Origin: F23-B02 sp963629425
GTDB lineage: Bacteria > Bacillota > Clostridia > Oscillospirales > Oscillospiraceae
Direction of reading: 5' to 3'
Assembly (NCBI GenBank): GCA_963629425.1
Contig: CAVGIU010000056.1
Coordinates: 1-10,589, forward strand
DNA length: 10,589 nt
Shown here: piece by piece, positions 1 through 6,450 of the stretch
How the letters are laid out: every line of letters starts with the position of its first letter
How positions within the stretch are numbered: position 1 is the stretch's first letter
Program-made: the position numbers and the translations under genes
Notes under the pieces: generated by a model
Database searches by the model: none
The model's input: the letters and a program-made list of their open reading frames with translations, nothing else
Told to the model about the DNA's origin: nothing

Positions 1-24
1 GTAGCATACTGTGCATTTTTACTA

Positions 25-52
25 TTGAAATACTTCGAATTATTGATATAAT
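25..52 (+). promoter_or_regulatory. sigma-A-type promoter of plsY
   Basis: A TTGAAA -35 box (25-30) is followed after 16 nt by a perfect TATAAT -10 box (47-52). A TG one base upstream of the -10 gives an extended -10. The start of plsY lies about 30 nt past the expected transcription start, which leaves a short leader. Confidence 0.7.
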
Positions 53-87
53 ATATTTAAAAAATTTAAAGCATTGGAGAACGGGTC

Positions 88-675
88 GTGAAATATCTTA
101 TTATTGTGCTGATCGCGTATCTTTTGGGCTCGTTCTGCGCATCTATTCCGCTGTCAAAGCGCGTATATGGCGCGGATGTGCGCGAAAAGGGCAGCGGTAA
201 CGCAGGGGCGACAAATATGGCGCGCGTTTACGGCATGGGGGCAGGGCTTGTGACCTTCGCTATGGACGCAGTGAAAACCGTCGCTGCCATGCTCATTGGC
301 TCGTACTTCGGCGGAGTCATCGGCGAGGCGTTTGCCGGGGCGGCCTGCATATTCGGCCACTGCTTTCCGGTGTATTTTGCCTTTCGCGGCGGCAAAGGCG
401 TGTCCGTGGGCGCAGCTCTCGGCCTGATGACGGGATTTTGGGCATTTGCGATCATCATGGCCGTGTTTTTTGCCGTGAGTTTGTCTACGCGCAAGGTGTC
501 GCTGGGCTCAATGTGCGCGGCTGTCTCGCTGCCGTGTGCGGCAGCGCTTACAAACGCTGAAAAGCCAATGCTTTTTATGTGCATTTTTGCCGCGATGCTC
601 GTCGTTTTCATGCACCGTGCCAATATCAAAAGGCTCATTAACGGAACGGAAAGTGACTTTCACGCAAAAAAATAG
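88..675 (+). CDS. plsY: Acyl-phosphate:glycerol-3-phosphate acyltransferase PlsY
   Basis: PlsY is an integral membrane enzyme that moves the acyl group from acyl-phosphate to glycerol-3-phosphate. This makes lysophosphatidic acid, the first step of phospholipid synthesis in most Gram-positive bacteria. The 195-residue length fits the family. Three family motifs are visible: GSGNAGATN at residues 35-43, GHCFPVYFAFRGGKGV at 90-105 (the glycine-rich phosphate-binding loop), and the C-terminal HRANIKRLINGTE at 176-188. Hydrophobic segments lie near 2-20, 50-75, 80-97, 110-132 and 140-176, as expected for a multi-pass protein. The start is GTG, chosen because GGAG at 76-79 sits 8 nt upstream and the N-terminal membrane helix begins at once. 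It appears to be monocistronic behind its own promoter. I found no convincing terminator after it. Confidence 0.96.
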   Translation: MKYLIIVLIAYLLGSFCASIPLSKRVYGADVREKGSGNAGATNMARVYGMGAGLVTFAMDAVKTVAAMLIGSYFGGVIGEAFAGAACIFGHCFPVYFAFRGGKGVSVGAALGLMTGFWAFAIIMAVFFAVSLSTRKVSLGSMCAAVSLPCAAALTNAEKPMLFMCIFAAMLVVFMHRANIKRLINGTESDFHAKK

Positions 676-739
676 TTGAGAAATTTAAAGCTCCAATTTG
701 TTCAAAATGTCGAAATTATTAGCTGAGAGCGTCATGGTG

Positions 740-767
740 TTGACAAATGAGACATAAATGTTGTAAC
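740..767 (+). promoter_or_regulatory. Promoter of the small tandem paralogues, with overlapping inverted repeat
   Basis: A perfect TTGACA -35 box (740-745) is followed after 16 nt by TGTAAC (762-767), a weaker -10 supported by a TG one base upstream (759-760). An inverted repeat, ATGTT-GT-AACAT (758-769), overlaps the -10 and could be a repressor or activator site. The remaining leader (about 775-830) is roughly 55 nt. Confidence 0.55.
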
Positions 768-830
768 ATGACCTTATCATCAAAGCGGACATAGGGAAGG
801 CCCGCGTATAAATAATAAAGGAGAATTATC

Positions 831-1064
831 ATGGCAGTATTTAAAGACACTCTCGGTAAGGATTTTCTGGAGAAGTATGACGGCGTAGAGCTTTTCAAGG
901 AGTTCACCCCCGGTATCGCAAAGCTCCCCAAGCTGATGTATAAGCCCTATTACAATAAGAAGGCCGGCGACGTTGTCGAGACCTGCATTAAGCTCGGCCG
1001 CTGCACTGCAGAGGAAGCCGCAGCACTCGAGAAGGCATTCAACGAGCGTTACGCAGATAAATAA
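831..1064 (+). CDS. Small protein of unknown function, first of two tandem paralogues (77 aa)
   Basis: I do not recognise the family. The 77-residue protein is soluble-looking, without signal peptide or membrane segment, rich in Lys and Glu and probably mostly helical. It begins with a KDFLE motif at residues 10-14, has an EL..F...P...K.PK stretch in the middle and ends with an AAALEKA helix at about 63-70. The same order of motifs occurs in the next gene (positions 1136-1345), with roughly a third of aligned residues identical by eye, so the two are paralogues. This copy has a short insertion (about 4-5 residues, near KPYYN) that the other lacks. AAGGAG stands 7 nt before the ATG. Codon choice leans towards AAG, CTC and GAG, and with the strong ribosome site this suggests high expression. 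An intrinsic terminator follows directly. Confidence 0.85.
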   Translation: MAVFKDTLGKDFLEKYDGVELFKEFTPGIAKLPKLMYKPYYNKKAGDVVETCIKLGRCTAEEAAALEKAFNERYADK

Positions 1065-1080
1065 TTAAATTGTCCGATAG

Positions 1081-1107
1081 AGCCTTGCCCATTAGGCAGG
1101 GCTTTTT
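1081..1107 (+). terminator. Intrinsic terminator between the two small paralogues
   Basis: A 9-bp stem (AGCCTTGCC at 1081-1089 against GGCAGGGCT at 1095-1103, one G-T wobble) with a 5-nt loop is followed by TTTTT. It lies between two genes of the same family. It therefore probably reduces, without necessarily abolishing, transcription into the second gene, since no separate promoter is evident in the short stretch before that gene. Confidence 0.8.
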
Positions 1108-1135
1108 AAAAGCACCATTATAAAGGAGGAAGACT

Positions 1136-1345
1136 ATGGACTTTAAAAGCATGACAGTTAAGGATTTCCTTGAAGTCAACGGCGGCAGAGAGCTGTGTGA
1201 GCAGTATGCTCCCAACCTGCTGAAGTATCCGCTTAAGCTGTTCTATAAAAAGACCTGCGGCGAGATATTCGATCTCGTAACCAGCAAGGGGCTTGTCCCG
1301 GCCGACAAGGCAGCGGCAATAGAAGCCGCTATAATGGCAAAATAA
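1136..1345 (+). CDS. Small protein of unknown function, second of two tandem paralogues (69 aa)
   Basis: This is a paralogue of the gene at 831-1064, sharing the KDFLE start motif (residues 9-13), the GG.EL...P...KYP.K segment, a KK..GEI turn and a C-terminal KAAAIEAA helix. It has 69 residues, is soluble-looking and has no export signal. Two cysteines, in REL-C and KT-C-GE, are not shared with the first copy. The ribosome site GGAGG (1125-1129) is 6 nt from the ATG and nearly ideal. Transcription probably comes by read-through of the hairpin at 1081-1107. It converges on the SCP2-like gene, and the two share one terminator. The function is unknown, and I found no catalytic-looking conserved residues when comparing the pair. 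Confidence 0.85.
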   Translation: MDFKSMTVKDFLEVNGGRELCEQYAPNLLKYPLKLFYKKTCGEIFDLVTSKGLVPADKAAAIEAAIMAK

Positions 1346-1377
1346 AAAAATGTCCGCTCCAACGAGCGGACATTTTT
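1345..1377. terminator. Bidirectional intrinsic terminator
   Basis: A perfect 9-bp stem, TGTCCGCTC (1351-1359) with GAGCGGACA (1364-1372), has a CAAC loop. An A tract on the left and TTTTT on the right let it stop both the small paralogue gene (+) and the converging SCP2-like gene (-). Confidence 0.92.
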
Positions 1378-1387
1378 ATGCTCAATA

Positions 1388-1795
1388 TTACATGCCGTAG
1401 TCCCAATCGACAGCCTTCTTGGAGTCTATGAGGCTCTCGTACACGCCGAGATGAGCAACTGCTGCAAGCAGGTTGCCCTTGAGCTTGAACTTGCCCTTGA
1501 CGAGAGGAGTCTTGGAATCCCACTCGCCGGTGATGACCTTTGCAAAGTTCTCGTAAGGTCCGATAACGGTGAAGCTTGCGTCGGGAGCGGTGTCCTCGCC
1601 GAAGCCGCACTTGTGCTCGATGCAGACATTGTCCTGAACGTCAACGTAGAACCAGAAGGTGCTGCCATCGGTGTTGTCGGTCCATATCTCGGTGTAAGTG
1701 AAGGTGTTGAGCTTGCCGGGTTTCTTCTCGGAGAACTTGGGCAGAACATCTGCACACAGTTTCTCGAACCATTCCTGGTTAACAGCTTTTGCCAT
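1388..1795 (-). CDS. SCP2-like sterol/lipid-carrier domain protein (135 aa)
   Basis: The protein consists of a single SCP2-type domain, a small alpha/beta fold with a hydrophobic tunnel that binds lipids or other acyl compounds. Support comes from the C-terminal half: DASFTVIGPYENFAKVITGE (residues 72-91), then KGKFKLKGNLLAAV (100-113). This matches the SCP2 order of a strand, a helix packed over the tunnel, a short basic strand with GK.K.KG and a final helix. No signal peptide is present, so it acts in the cytosol. An in-frame upstream ATG at 1834 is possible, but AGGAGG (1802-1807) is 7 nt before the ATG at 1795, which decides the start. It has its own promoter and is monocistronic. Its ligand cannot be read from sequence. 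Neighbouring plsY is on the other strand, so a lipid link is only suggestive. Confidence 0.8.
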   Translation of the reverse strand: MAKAVNQEWFEKLCADVLPKFSEKKPGKLNTFTYTEIWTDNTDGSTFWFYVDVQDNVCIEHKCGFGEDTAPDASFTVIGPYENFAKVITGEWDSKTPLVKGKFKLKGNLLAAVAHLGVYESLIDSKKAVDWDYGM

Positions 1796-1815
1796 AATTA
1801 TTCCTCCTAAAATAT

Positions 1816-1835
1816 TGTGCGTTATTTGACGCACA
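1816..1835 (-). promoter_or_regulatory. Inverted repeat in the leader of the SCP2-like gene
   Basis: A perfect 7-bp inverted repeat (TGTGCGT and ACGCACA around TATTTG) lies between the promoter and the ribosome site, starting about 8 nt upstream of the AGGAGG. It could be a protein operator or a 5' hairpin that stabilises the message. Sequence alone does not tell which. Confidence 0.35.
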
Positions 1836-1851
1836 CCTAAAAAGCTTTTAC

Positions 1852-1880
1852 ATTATATCTGCGGGAAATACGAAAATCAA
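1852..1880 (-). promoter_or_regulatory. Promoter of the SCP2-like gene
   Basis: Read on the minus strand, TTGATT (1875-1880) is followed after 17 nt by a perfect TATAAT (1852-1857). This places the transcript start near 1845 and gives a leader of about 50 nt. Confidence 0.75.
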
Positions 1881-2034
1881 GACAATATAAGGCAAAAACA
1901 GGCGCTTGACTAAAAAAGCCCAAAATACTTACACTATTGAAAATTTGTTTAGAAAACAATGCGATAATGCCGCAACATAATGAAATTATACTTTATATCC
2001 AAGGAACAAAACTGTCGCGTCATAGCGTCAAAAT

Positions 2035-2066
2035 AAAAAGCAGGTGGAATACTCCACCTGCTTTTT
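2035..2066. terminator. Bidirectional intrinsic terminator after ireB
   Basis: A perfect 9-bp stem, GCAGGTGGA (2040-2048) with TCCACCTGC (2053-2061), has an ATAC loop. It is flanked by AAAAA and TTTTT, so the A-T arms can extend it. It ends the minus-strand ireB transcript 13 nt after the stop codon and would also stop any plus-strand transcript arising in the 1881-2034 gap. Confidence 0.92.
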
Positions 2067-2078
2067 CCTGTCGAGACA

Positions 2079-2324
2079 TCATTCGCCGCCAAGGTAATTT
2101 GTCAGCAGCTCATGCATGAGCTCGTCTCTGTCGATCCTGCATATAAGGCTTCTTGCGTTATTGTAATTTGTGATGTACGTCGGATCCTCTGAAAGAATAT
2201 ATCCGACAAGCTGGTTAATAGGATCATAGCCTTTAACCTTAAGCGAATTGTATACGGATGACAGGATCTCGCGCATTTCGGTCTTGCTGTCAACGATAGC
2301 AAATTTTCTTGTGATGTCTTCCAT
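2079..2324 (-). CDS. ireB: IreB-family regulatory phosphoprotein (81 aa)
   Basis: IreB (formerly UPF0297/YrzL) is a small cytosolic protein. In Enterococcus faecalis it is a substrate of the PASTA kinase IreK and phosphatase IreP and negatively affects cephalosporin resistance. The family signature is clear: KGYDPINQLVGYILSEDPTY at residues 31-50, then NARSLICRIDRDELMHELL. Thr5 lies in the N-terminal region where the family's phosphorylated threonines occur; assigning it as the site is inference. A GTG at 2333 would add three residues, but GGGAG ends 8 nt before the ATG at 2324 and would overlap that GTG, so the ATG is preferred. Elsewhere ireB usually stands between alaS and ruvX. Here it has its own promoter and terminator beside pheT. 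Confidence 0.93.
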   Translation of the reverse strand: MEDITRKFAIVDSKTEMREILSSVYNSLKVKGYDPINQLVGYILSEDPTYITNYNNARSLICRIDRDELMHELLTNYLGGE

Positions 2325-2359
2325 AATTATCACTCCCAGGTCAAAAATATCTTGTTGAT

Positions 2360-2388
2360 ATTATAACCAGTTTATTCTCAATTGTAAA
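2360..2388 (-). promoter_or_regulatory. Promoter of ireB
   Basis: Read on the minus strand, TTTACA (2383-2388) is followed after 17 nt by a perfect TATAAT (2360-2365), about 36 nt upstream of the ireB start. It lies in the AT-rich gap after pheT and makes ireB independent of the pheST operon. Confidence 0.75.
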
Positions 2389-2435
2389 GCAAATATGCGG
2401 GAAATCTTGCAAACAAAACTCGAATTTTGGCGTTC

Positions 2436-5138
2436 TTAACGCATTAACGCGCCGAAATCGTGCTCGAGAGCTTCGAGAACGGCTTTCATCGTCTCCTCGG
2501 CATGCTCGTCGGTGAGGGTCTGATCGTCGGCTCTGAGCGTCAGCGAGAAGGCGACGGACTTCATGCCGTCGGCGATATGCGAGCCGGTGTAGATATCAAA
2601 CAGCGCACAGCTCTTGAGATACTGGCCGCCGGCCTTTTTGATGCAGTCGATGAGCTTTGCCACGGGGATGGACTTGTCACAGACAACGGCGATGTCGCGT
2701 GTGACGGCGGGGAACTTGGGCAGCGGCGTGTAAACGGGGTCGGAACCGCAGCGCTCCAGCAGCTTTTCGAGTGAAAGCTCGGCGCAGTAGAGCTCCGCAT
2801 CGACACCGTAGTTTACGGCGACCAGCGGATGAATCTGACCGAACACGCCGATGCATTCGTCACCCGACCAAACGGTCGCGCAGCGGCCGGGGTGGTACGA
2901 GGGATTCTCGGTGCAGGCCTCGAAGCGGACATCCTCGGCGCGCAGGTCTTTCATAACAGCCTCGATGAGTCCCTTGACGGTGAAGAAGCTGACCTTTGCG
3001 CCGTAGGTGCCGAGGGTGAGATACTTCTTCTCGATGGCAAGTCCGTCCTTGCCGCCGAGGTGATAAGTCCTGCCAAGCTCATAGAGCTTAACCTCCTTGT
3101 TGCGGAAGTTGTAGTTTCGGGTGAGTATCTCGAGCATGGACGGCAGAGTAGTCGTGCGCATGATAGAGGTATCCTCGCCCAGGGGGTTGAGAATTTTGAA
3201 GCTTGCGCGCTCGGGTGAGTCTGCCGGCATTCGGATCTTGTCATAATAGGTCGGGGAGATGAACGAGTAGGTGATTATCTCGTCATAGCCCGCCGCGCGG
3301 CACACAGATCCCAGACGCTGCTCGAGAAGCTGCTCGTCCGAGTAGCCGCCGAGGGTGCTCTCGCCGGAGACAAGCGTGCAGGGAATGTTATTATAGCCGT
3401 AGAAGCGCGCGACCTCTTCCGCAAGGTCAGAGTAGTGACCGACATCGCCTCTCCACGAGGGAACGCTTATCGTCTCGCCGTCAACGCAGAACTGCAGGCT
3501 GCGCAGTATGTCCTTCATCGTCTCCACGGAAACATCTGTGCCGAGAAGAGCGTTTATCTTATCCGGGCGCAGTGCGAGCACCGTCTGCTCGGGAATGGAA
3601 TTCACTATATCGATAACACCGTCGACAACCTCGCCGGCACCGAGCAGCTCAACGAGCTCGCAGGCTCTGTCAACTGCCGGAAGGGTGTTCATCGGGTCAA
3701 GCCCCTTTTCAAACTTTGCCGATGCCTCGGTACGCATGCCCAGCGACAGCGCACCCTTGCGGATGCAGGTGCCGTCGAAGTTGGCGGACTCGAATACAAC
3801 GTCCACGGTGTCGTCAACGATCTCGCTGTTCTCGCCGCCCATGATGCCGGCAAGGCCGACAGCGCGGGTGTCATCGGCAATGACGAGAATATTGGGGTTG
3901 AGCTTTCTGACGTTGCCGTCGAGCGTTGTGAGTTCCTCGCCCTCATTTGCCCTGCGCACGATTATCCTGCCGCCCTTGACATAGCGATAGTCGAAGGCGT
4001 GCATCGGCTGGCCGTACTCCATCATGACGTAGTTTGTGATATCGACGATGTTGTTTATCGGCCTTACGCCCATTGCGCGCAGTCTCTCGCGCATCCACTT
4101 CGGGGAGGGAGCGATCTTTACGTTGCGTACCATGCGCGCCGTGTACCTCGGACAAAGGTCGGATGCCGGAGTCTCGACCGAAAGAAGCTCTGTGAGAACG
4201 CCGTCCGCGCCGCCCTTGACGACGGGAGTGTGAGTCTTCAGCTCCTTGCCGAAGGTTGCCGCCGCCTCGCGGGCAAGGCCGATAACCGACAGGCAGTCGG
4301 GGCGGTTGGGCGTTATTTCAAACTCAATGACGTGATCGTCGGCACCGATAATGGGCTTAATATCGTCGCCGGGCTTTACGCCGTCCTCGTGCAGGACGAA
4401 TATGCCGTCGGGGATGCAGTGGGGAAACTCCGCCTGCTGAGCATGCAGATCCTCAAGGGTGCAGATGCTCTCGGACTTCGTATTGTAAGCGACCATATCG
4501 CCGGCGTGGATGTTCTGGCAGCCGGTCGTGACCGTGACGGCCGCGTCGCCGGTACTCAGCTCGCACTTCCACAGGTTCACGCCCGCATTTTCGACTGCCG
4601 TGACGGAGGCGGCGATAACAGGTCCGAATACCTTGTCGCCGGCCGCAATATCGGACGGAATCGAGGGCTTATCCTTATCCAGCGGATGATAATCGTTTAA
4701 AAGTGCGGCGGCGGTGATGATGGCATAGGGGAAATCACGCTCGTCAAGCCCAAGCTCCTTGAGTGAGCACAGCATGCCGTTTGACAGCATGCCCCTGAGC
4801 TTGCCCTTTGCTATTTTTTTGCCGCCGGGCAGCAGAGAATTGTGCAGCGCGACGGGAATGATATCGCCTACATGGATATTCCATGCACCGGTTACTATCT
4901 GAACAGACTCTGCCTGACCGACGTCGATCCGGCAGACCCACATGTGGTCGGAGTCGGGGTGCTTTTCCATGGAGAGGATCTTGCCGACGAGAACGTTTTT
5001 GATCTCCGCGCCCATATCCTCATAGGTCTCGACCTTCGAGCCGGACAGAGTCATAGCCTCGGAAAACTCGCGGTCGTCAATATCGCTGACGGAAACGCCG
5101 TCAACAAACTCGGTGAGCCATTTTCTGCTTAAATTCAT
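2436..5138 (-). CDS. pheT: Phenylalanine--tRNA ligase beta subunit, with enlarged N-terminal region
   Basis: PheT is the tRNA-binding and editing subunit of the alpha2-beta2 phenylalanyl-tRNA synthetase. Domains in order: N-terminal EMAP/OB tRNA-binding region (about 45-138, with VGKILSMEKHPDSDHMWVC), a second diverged OB-like stretch (about 139-238), the B3/B4 editing domain (from EFEITPNRPDCLSVIGLARE near 272 to about 490), B5 (about 520-580), the catalytic-like core (about 585-795) and a C-terminal FDX-ACB anticodon-binding domain (about 808-900, from KFPAVTRDIAVV). Bacterial PheT is usually about 790-820 residues; this one has 900, and the excess is the second OB-like stretch. GGGAGG lies upstream of the ATG, and 16 nt separate it from pheS, so the two are co-translated and co-regulated by the T-box leader. 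The reading frame is intact, so the extra segment is not a sequencing frameshift. Confidence 0.97.
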   Translation of the reverse strand: MNLSRKWLTEFVDGVSVSDIDDREFSEAMTLSGSKVETYEDMGAEIKNVLVGKILSMEKHPDSDHMWVCRIDVGQAESVQIVTGAWNIHVGDIIPVALHNSLLPGGKKIAKGKLRGMLSNGMLCSLKELGLDERDFPYAIITAAALLNDYHPLDKDKPSIPSDIAAGDKVFGPVIAASVTAVENAGVNLWKCELSTGDAAVTVTTGCQNIHAGDMVAYNTKSESICTLEDLHAQQAEFPHCIPDGIFVLHEDGVKPGDDIKPIIGADDHVIEFEITPNRPDCLSVIGLAREAAATFGKELKTHTPVVKGGADGVLTELLSVETPASDLCPRYTARMVRNVKIAPSPKWMRERLRAMGVRPINNIVDITNYVMMEYGQPMHAFDYRYVKGGRIIVRRANEGEELTTLDGNVRKLNPNILVIADDTRAVGLAGIMGGENSEIVDDTVDVVFESANFDGTCIRKGALSLGMRTEASAKFEKGLDPMNTLPAVDRACELVELLGAGEVVDGVIDIVNSIPEQTVLALRPDKINALLGTDVSVETMKDILRSLQFCVDGETISVPSWRGDVGHYSDLAEEVARFYGYNNIPCTLVSGESTLGGYSDEQLLEQRLGSVCRAAGYDEIITYSFISPTYYDKIRMPADSPERASFKILNPLGEDTSIMRTTTLPSMLEILTRNYNFRNKEVKLYELGRTYHLGGKDGLAIEKKYLTLGTYGAKVSFFTVKGLIEAVMKDLRAEDVRFEACTENPSYHPGRCATVWSGDECIGVFGQIHPLVAVNYGVDAELYCAELSLEKLLERCGSDPVYTPLPKFPAVTRDIAVVCDKSIPVAKLIDCIKKAGGQYLKSCALFDIYTGSHIADGMKSVAFSLTLRADDQTLTDEHAEETMKAVLEALEHDFGALMR

Positions 5139-5154
5139 ATCATTTTTCCTCCCA

Positions 5155-6180
5155 TCAGAACTGTTCCAGGAAGCGGACGTCGTTTTCGAATATCAGACGC
5201 AGGTCGGAGATCTTAAATCTGCGCATAGCCAGGCGCTCAAGCCCCATGCCGAATGCCCAGCCTGTGTACTCCTCGCTGTCGATGCCGCTCATCTCCAAAA
5301 CCTTCGGATGGATCATGCCGGCGCCGAGAACCTCTATCCAGCCTTCGCCCTTGCAGGTGGGGCAGCCCTTGCCGCCGCACTTGTGGCACTGAACGTCCAT
5401 CTCGCAGCTGGGCTCGGTGAATGGGAAGTGGTGCGGTCTGAATCTTGTGACGGTGCCCTCGCCGAAGAGCTCCTGCATGACGAGGTTCAGGGTGCCCTTA
5501 AGATCAGCCATGGTGACGTTCTTGTCTATTACCATGCCCTCGACCTGGTGGAACATCGGAGAGTGCGTCGCGTCGACCTCGTCCTTGCGGTAAACTCTGC
5601 CGGGGGCGACGATGCGGATGGGCAGCTTCATGGTCTCCATCGCGCGGACCTGCATGGGGCTGGTCTGCGAGCGGAGCATGACGCGGCTGTCGGTGTCAAA
5701 ATAAAAAGTGTCAGACCAGTCGCGGGAGGGATGTCCCTCCTCGGCATTGAGCTTATCGAAGTTATAGCTCGCAAGCTCGACCTCGGGGCCGTCGAGAACA
5801 GTAAAGCCCATGCCGACGAAAATGTCCTTTATCTCGTCAAGAGCCTTGTACATCGGGTGCTTATGACCCAGGCGGATATCCTCGCCGGGAACGGTAACGT
5901 CGACCGTTTCAAGCTCAAGGCGGGCCTCCAAAGCGGCGGCTTCGAGCTTTTTGCGGGTCTCGTCAATGGCGTTTTCAAGCTCCGCACGGATCTGGTTTGC
6001 AAGCTGACCCATTATAGGGCGCTCGTCTGCCGAGAGCTTGCCCATCTGCTTGAGTATAGCCGTGAGCTCACCCTTCTTGCCGAGATACTTAACTCTCAGC
6101 GCTTCAAGATTTTCGGGACTGTCAGCGTTGAGAATGGCTTTGACGGCACTTTCTCTGAGCTGATTCATCAATGCTTTCAT
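5155..6180 (-). CDS. pheS: Phenylalanine--tRNA ligase alpha subunit
   Basis: PheS is the catalytic subunit that activates phenylalanine with ATP and charges tRNA-Phe. The 341 residues match the family. An N-terminal coiled coil (about 1-85) binds tRNA. The class II core follows, with DGPEVE (130-135), the ATHSPMFHQVEG segment (205-215), motif 2 around RFRPHHFPFTEPS (246-258) and motif 3 GMGLERLAM (311-319). Four cysteines (265, 268, 273, 276) in CHKCGGKGCPTCKGEG form a probable zinc knuckle, which is common in clostridial PheS. The frame is open a further 183 nt upstream, but that part translates the T-box leader. The true start at 6180 has AAGGAGAG 5 nt before it. It is the first gene of pheST. 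Confidence 0.98.
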   Translation of the reverse strand: MKALMNQLRESAVKAILNADSPENLEALRVKYLGKKGELTAILKQMGKLSADERPIMGQLANQIRAELENAIDETRKKLEAAALEARLELETVDVTVPGEDIRLGHKHPMYKALDEIKDIFVGMGFTVLDGPEVELASYNFDKLNAEEGHPSRDWSDTFYFDTDSRVMLRSQTSPMQVRAMETMKLPIRIVAPGRVYRKDEVDATHSPMFHQVEGMVIDKNVTMADLKGTLNLVMQELFGEGTVTRFRPHHFPFTEPSCEMDVQCHKCGGKGCPTCKGEGWIEVLGAGMIHPKVLEMSGIDSEEYTGWAFGMGLERLAMRRFKISDLRLIFENDVRFLEQF

Positions 6181-6214
6181 CGTGTCTCTCCTTATCTTTA
6201 GATCAAAAATAAAC

Positions 6215-6253
6215 AAAAAAATAGCCTTACGTCCGCAATGGGACGAAAGACCT
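6215..6253 (-). terminator. Regulated terminator of the pheST T-box leader
   Basis: On the minus strand, AGGTCTTTCGTCC (6241-6253) can pair with GGACGTAAGGCT (6223-6234), with one bulge and one U-U mismatch, and is followed by seven U residues. The CTTTCGTCC arm is also needed by the antiterminator formed with the T-box sequence upstream, so the two structures exclude each other. Confidence 0.85.
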
Positions 6254-6444
6254 GTCTTCCGCGGTACCACCCTTATTCGATGTTTATCGCACTCAAATGG
6301 CTTTAACGGAACCGCCGCCGGGAATTGGCCGGAGCTCACGGGCGAACTGAATATCCGCATCACAGGCGGCTTTCAGCCGATGACCGCCGTTCTCTGAGTG
6401 ACGCTGCAATATTATCTTCCCGATCGAAGCAATATCTTTATTAC
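6215..6444 (-). promoter_or_regulatory. T-box leader (tRNA-Phe-sensing) controlling pheST
   Basis: T-box leaders bind their cognate tRNA. Uncharged tRNA stabilises an antiterminator so that the synthetase genes are transcribed. The hallmark T-box GGGTGGTACCGCGG is present on the minus strand at 6259-6272. Its TGGT pairs with the tRNA 3' NCCA, and T is the base expected for an A discriminator, as in tRNA-Phe. Stem I carries the conserved AGAGA at its 5' side and TGAGC at its 3' side. Between them, a TTC (Phe) codon at 6349-6351 followed by A fits the specifier position. A second TTC at 6344-6346 is a less likely alternative. A small stem III (CGAT/ATCG, 6278-6289) precedes the T-box. The downstream terminator and pheS agree with phenylalanine specificity. 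Confidence 0.95.
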
Positions 6445-6450
6445 TATAGT

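Noticed and set aside
1937..2119. 60-codon plus-strand open frame between the SCP2-like gene and ireB
   Set aside because: It has no ribosome site, runs through the strong terminator at 2035-2066 and overlaps ireB.
2400..2435. Possible pheT terminator (GCGTT-AAG-AACGC or CAAAA...TTTTG hairpins)
   Set aside because: Stems are only 5 bp and no proper T run follows on the minus strand, so it is too weak to call.
3435..4700. Long plus-strand open frame (421 codons) inside pheT
   Set aside because: It is antisense to well-conserved pheT domains, has no ribosome site, and its translation resembles no protein. It is a by-product of GC-rich codon use.
5113..6201. Plus-strand open frame of 362 codons over pheS
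   Set aside because: It is antisense to intact pheS, lacks a ribosome site, and shows no recognisable domain.
6181..6363. N-terminal extension of pheS by 61 residues
   Set aside because: It would translate the T-box leader and terminator. The ATG at 6180 has the ribosome site and the expected PheS N terminus.
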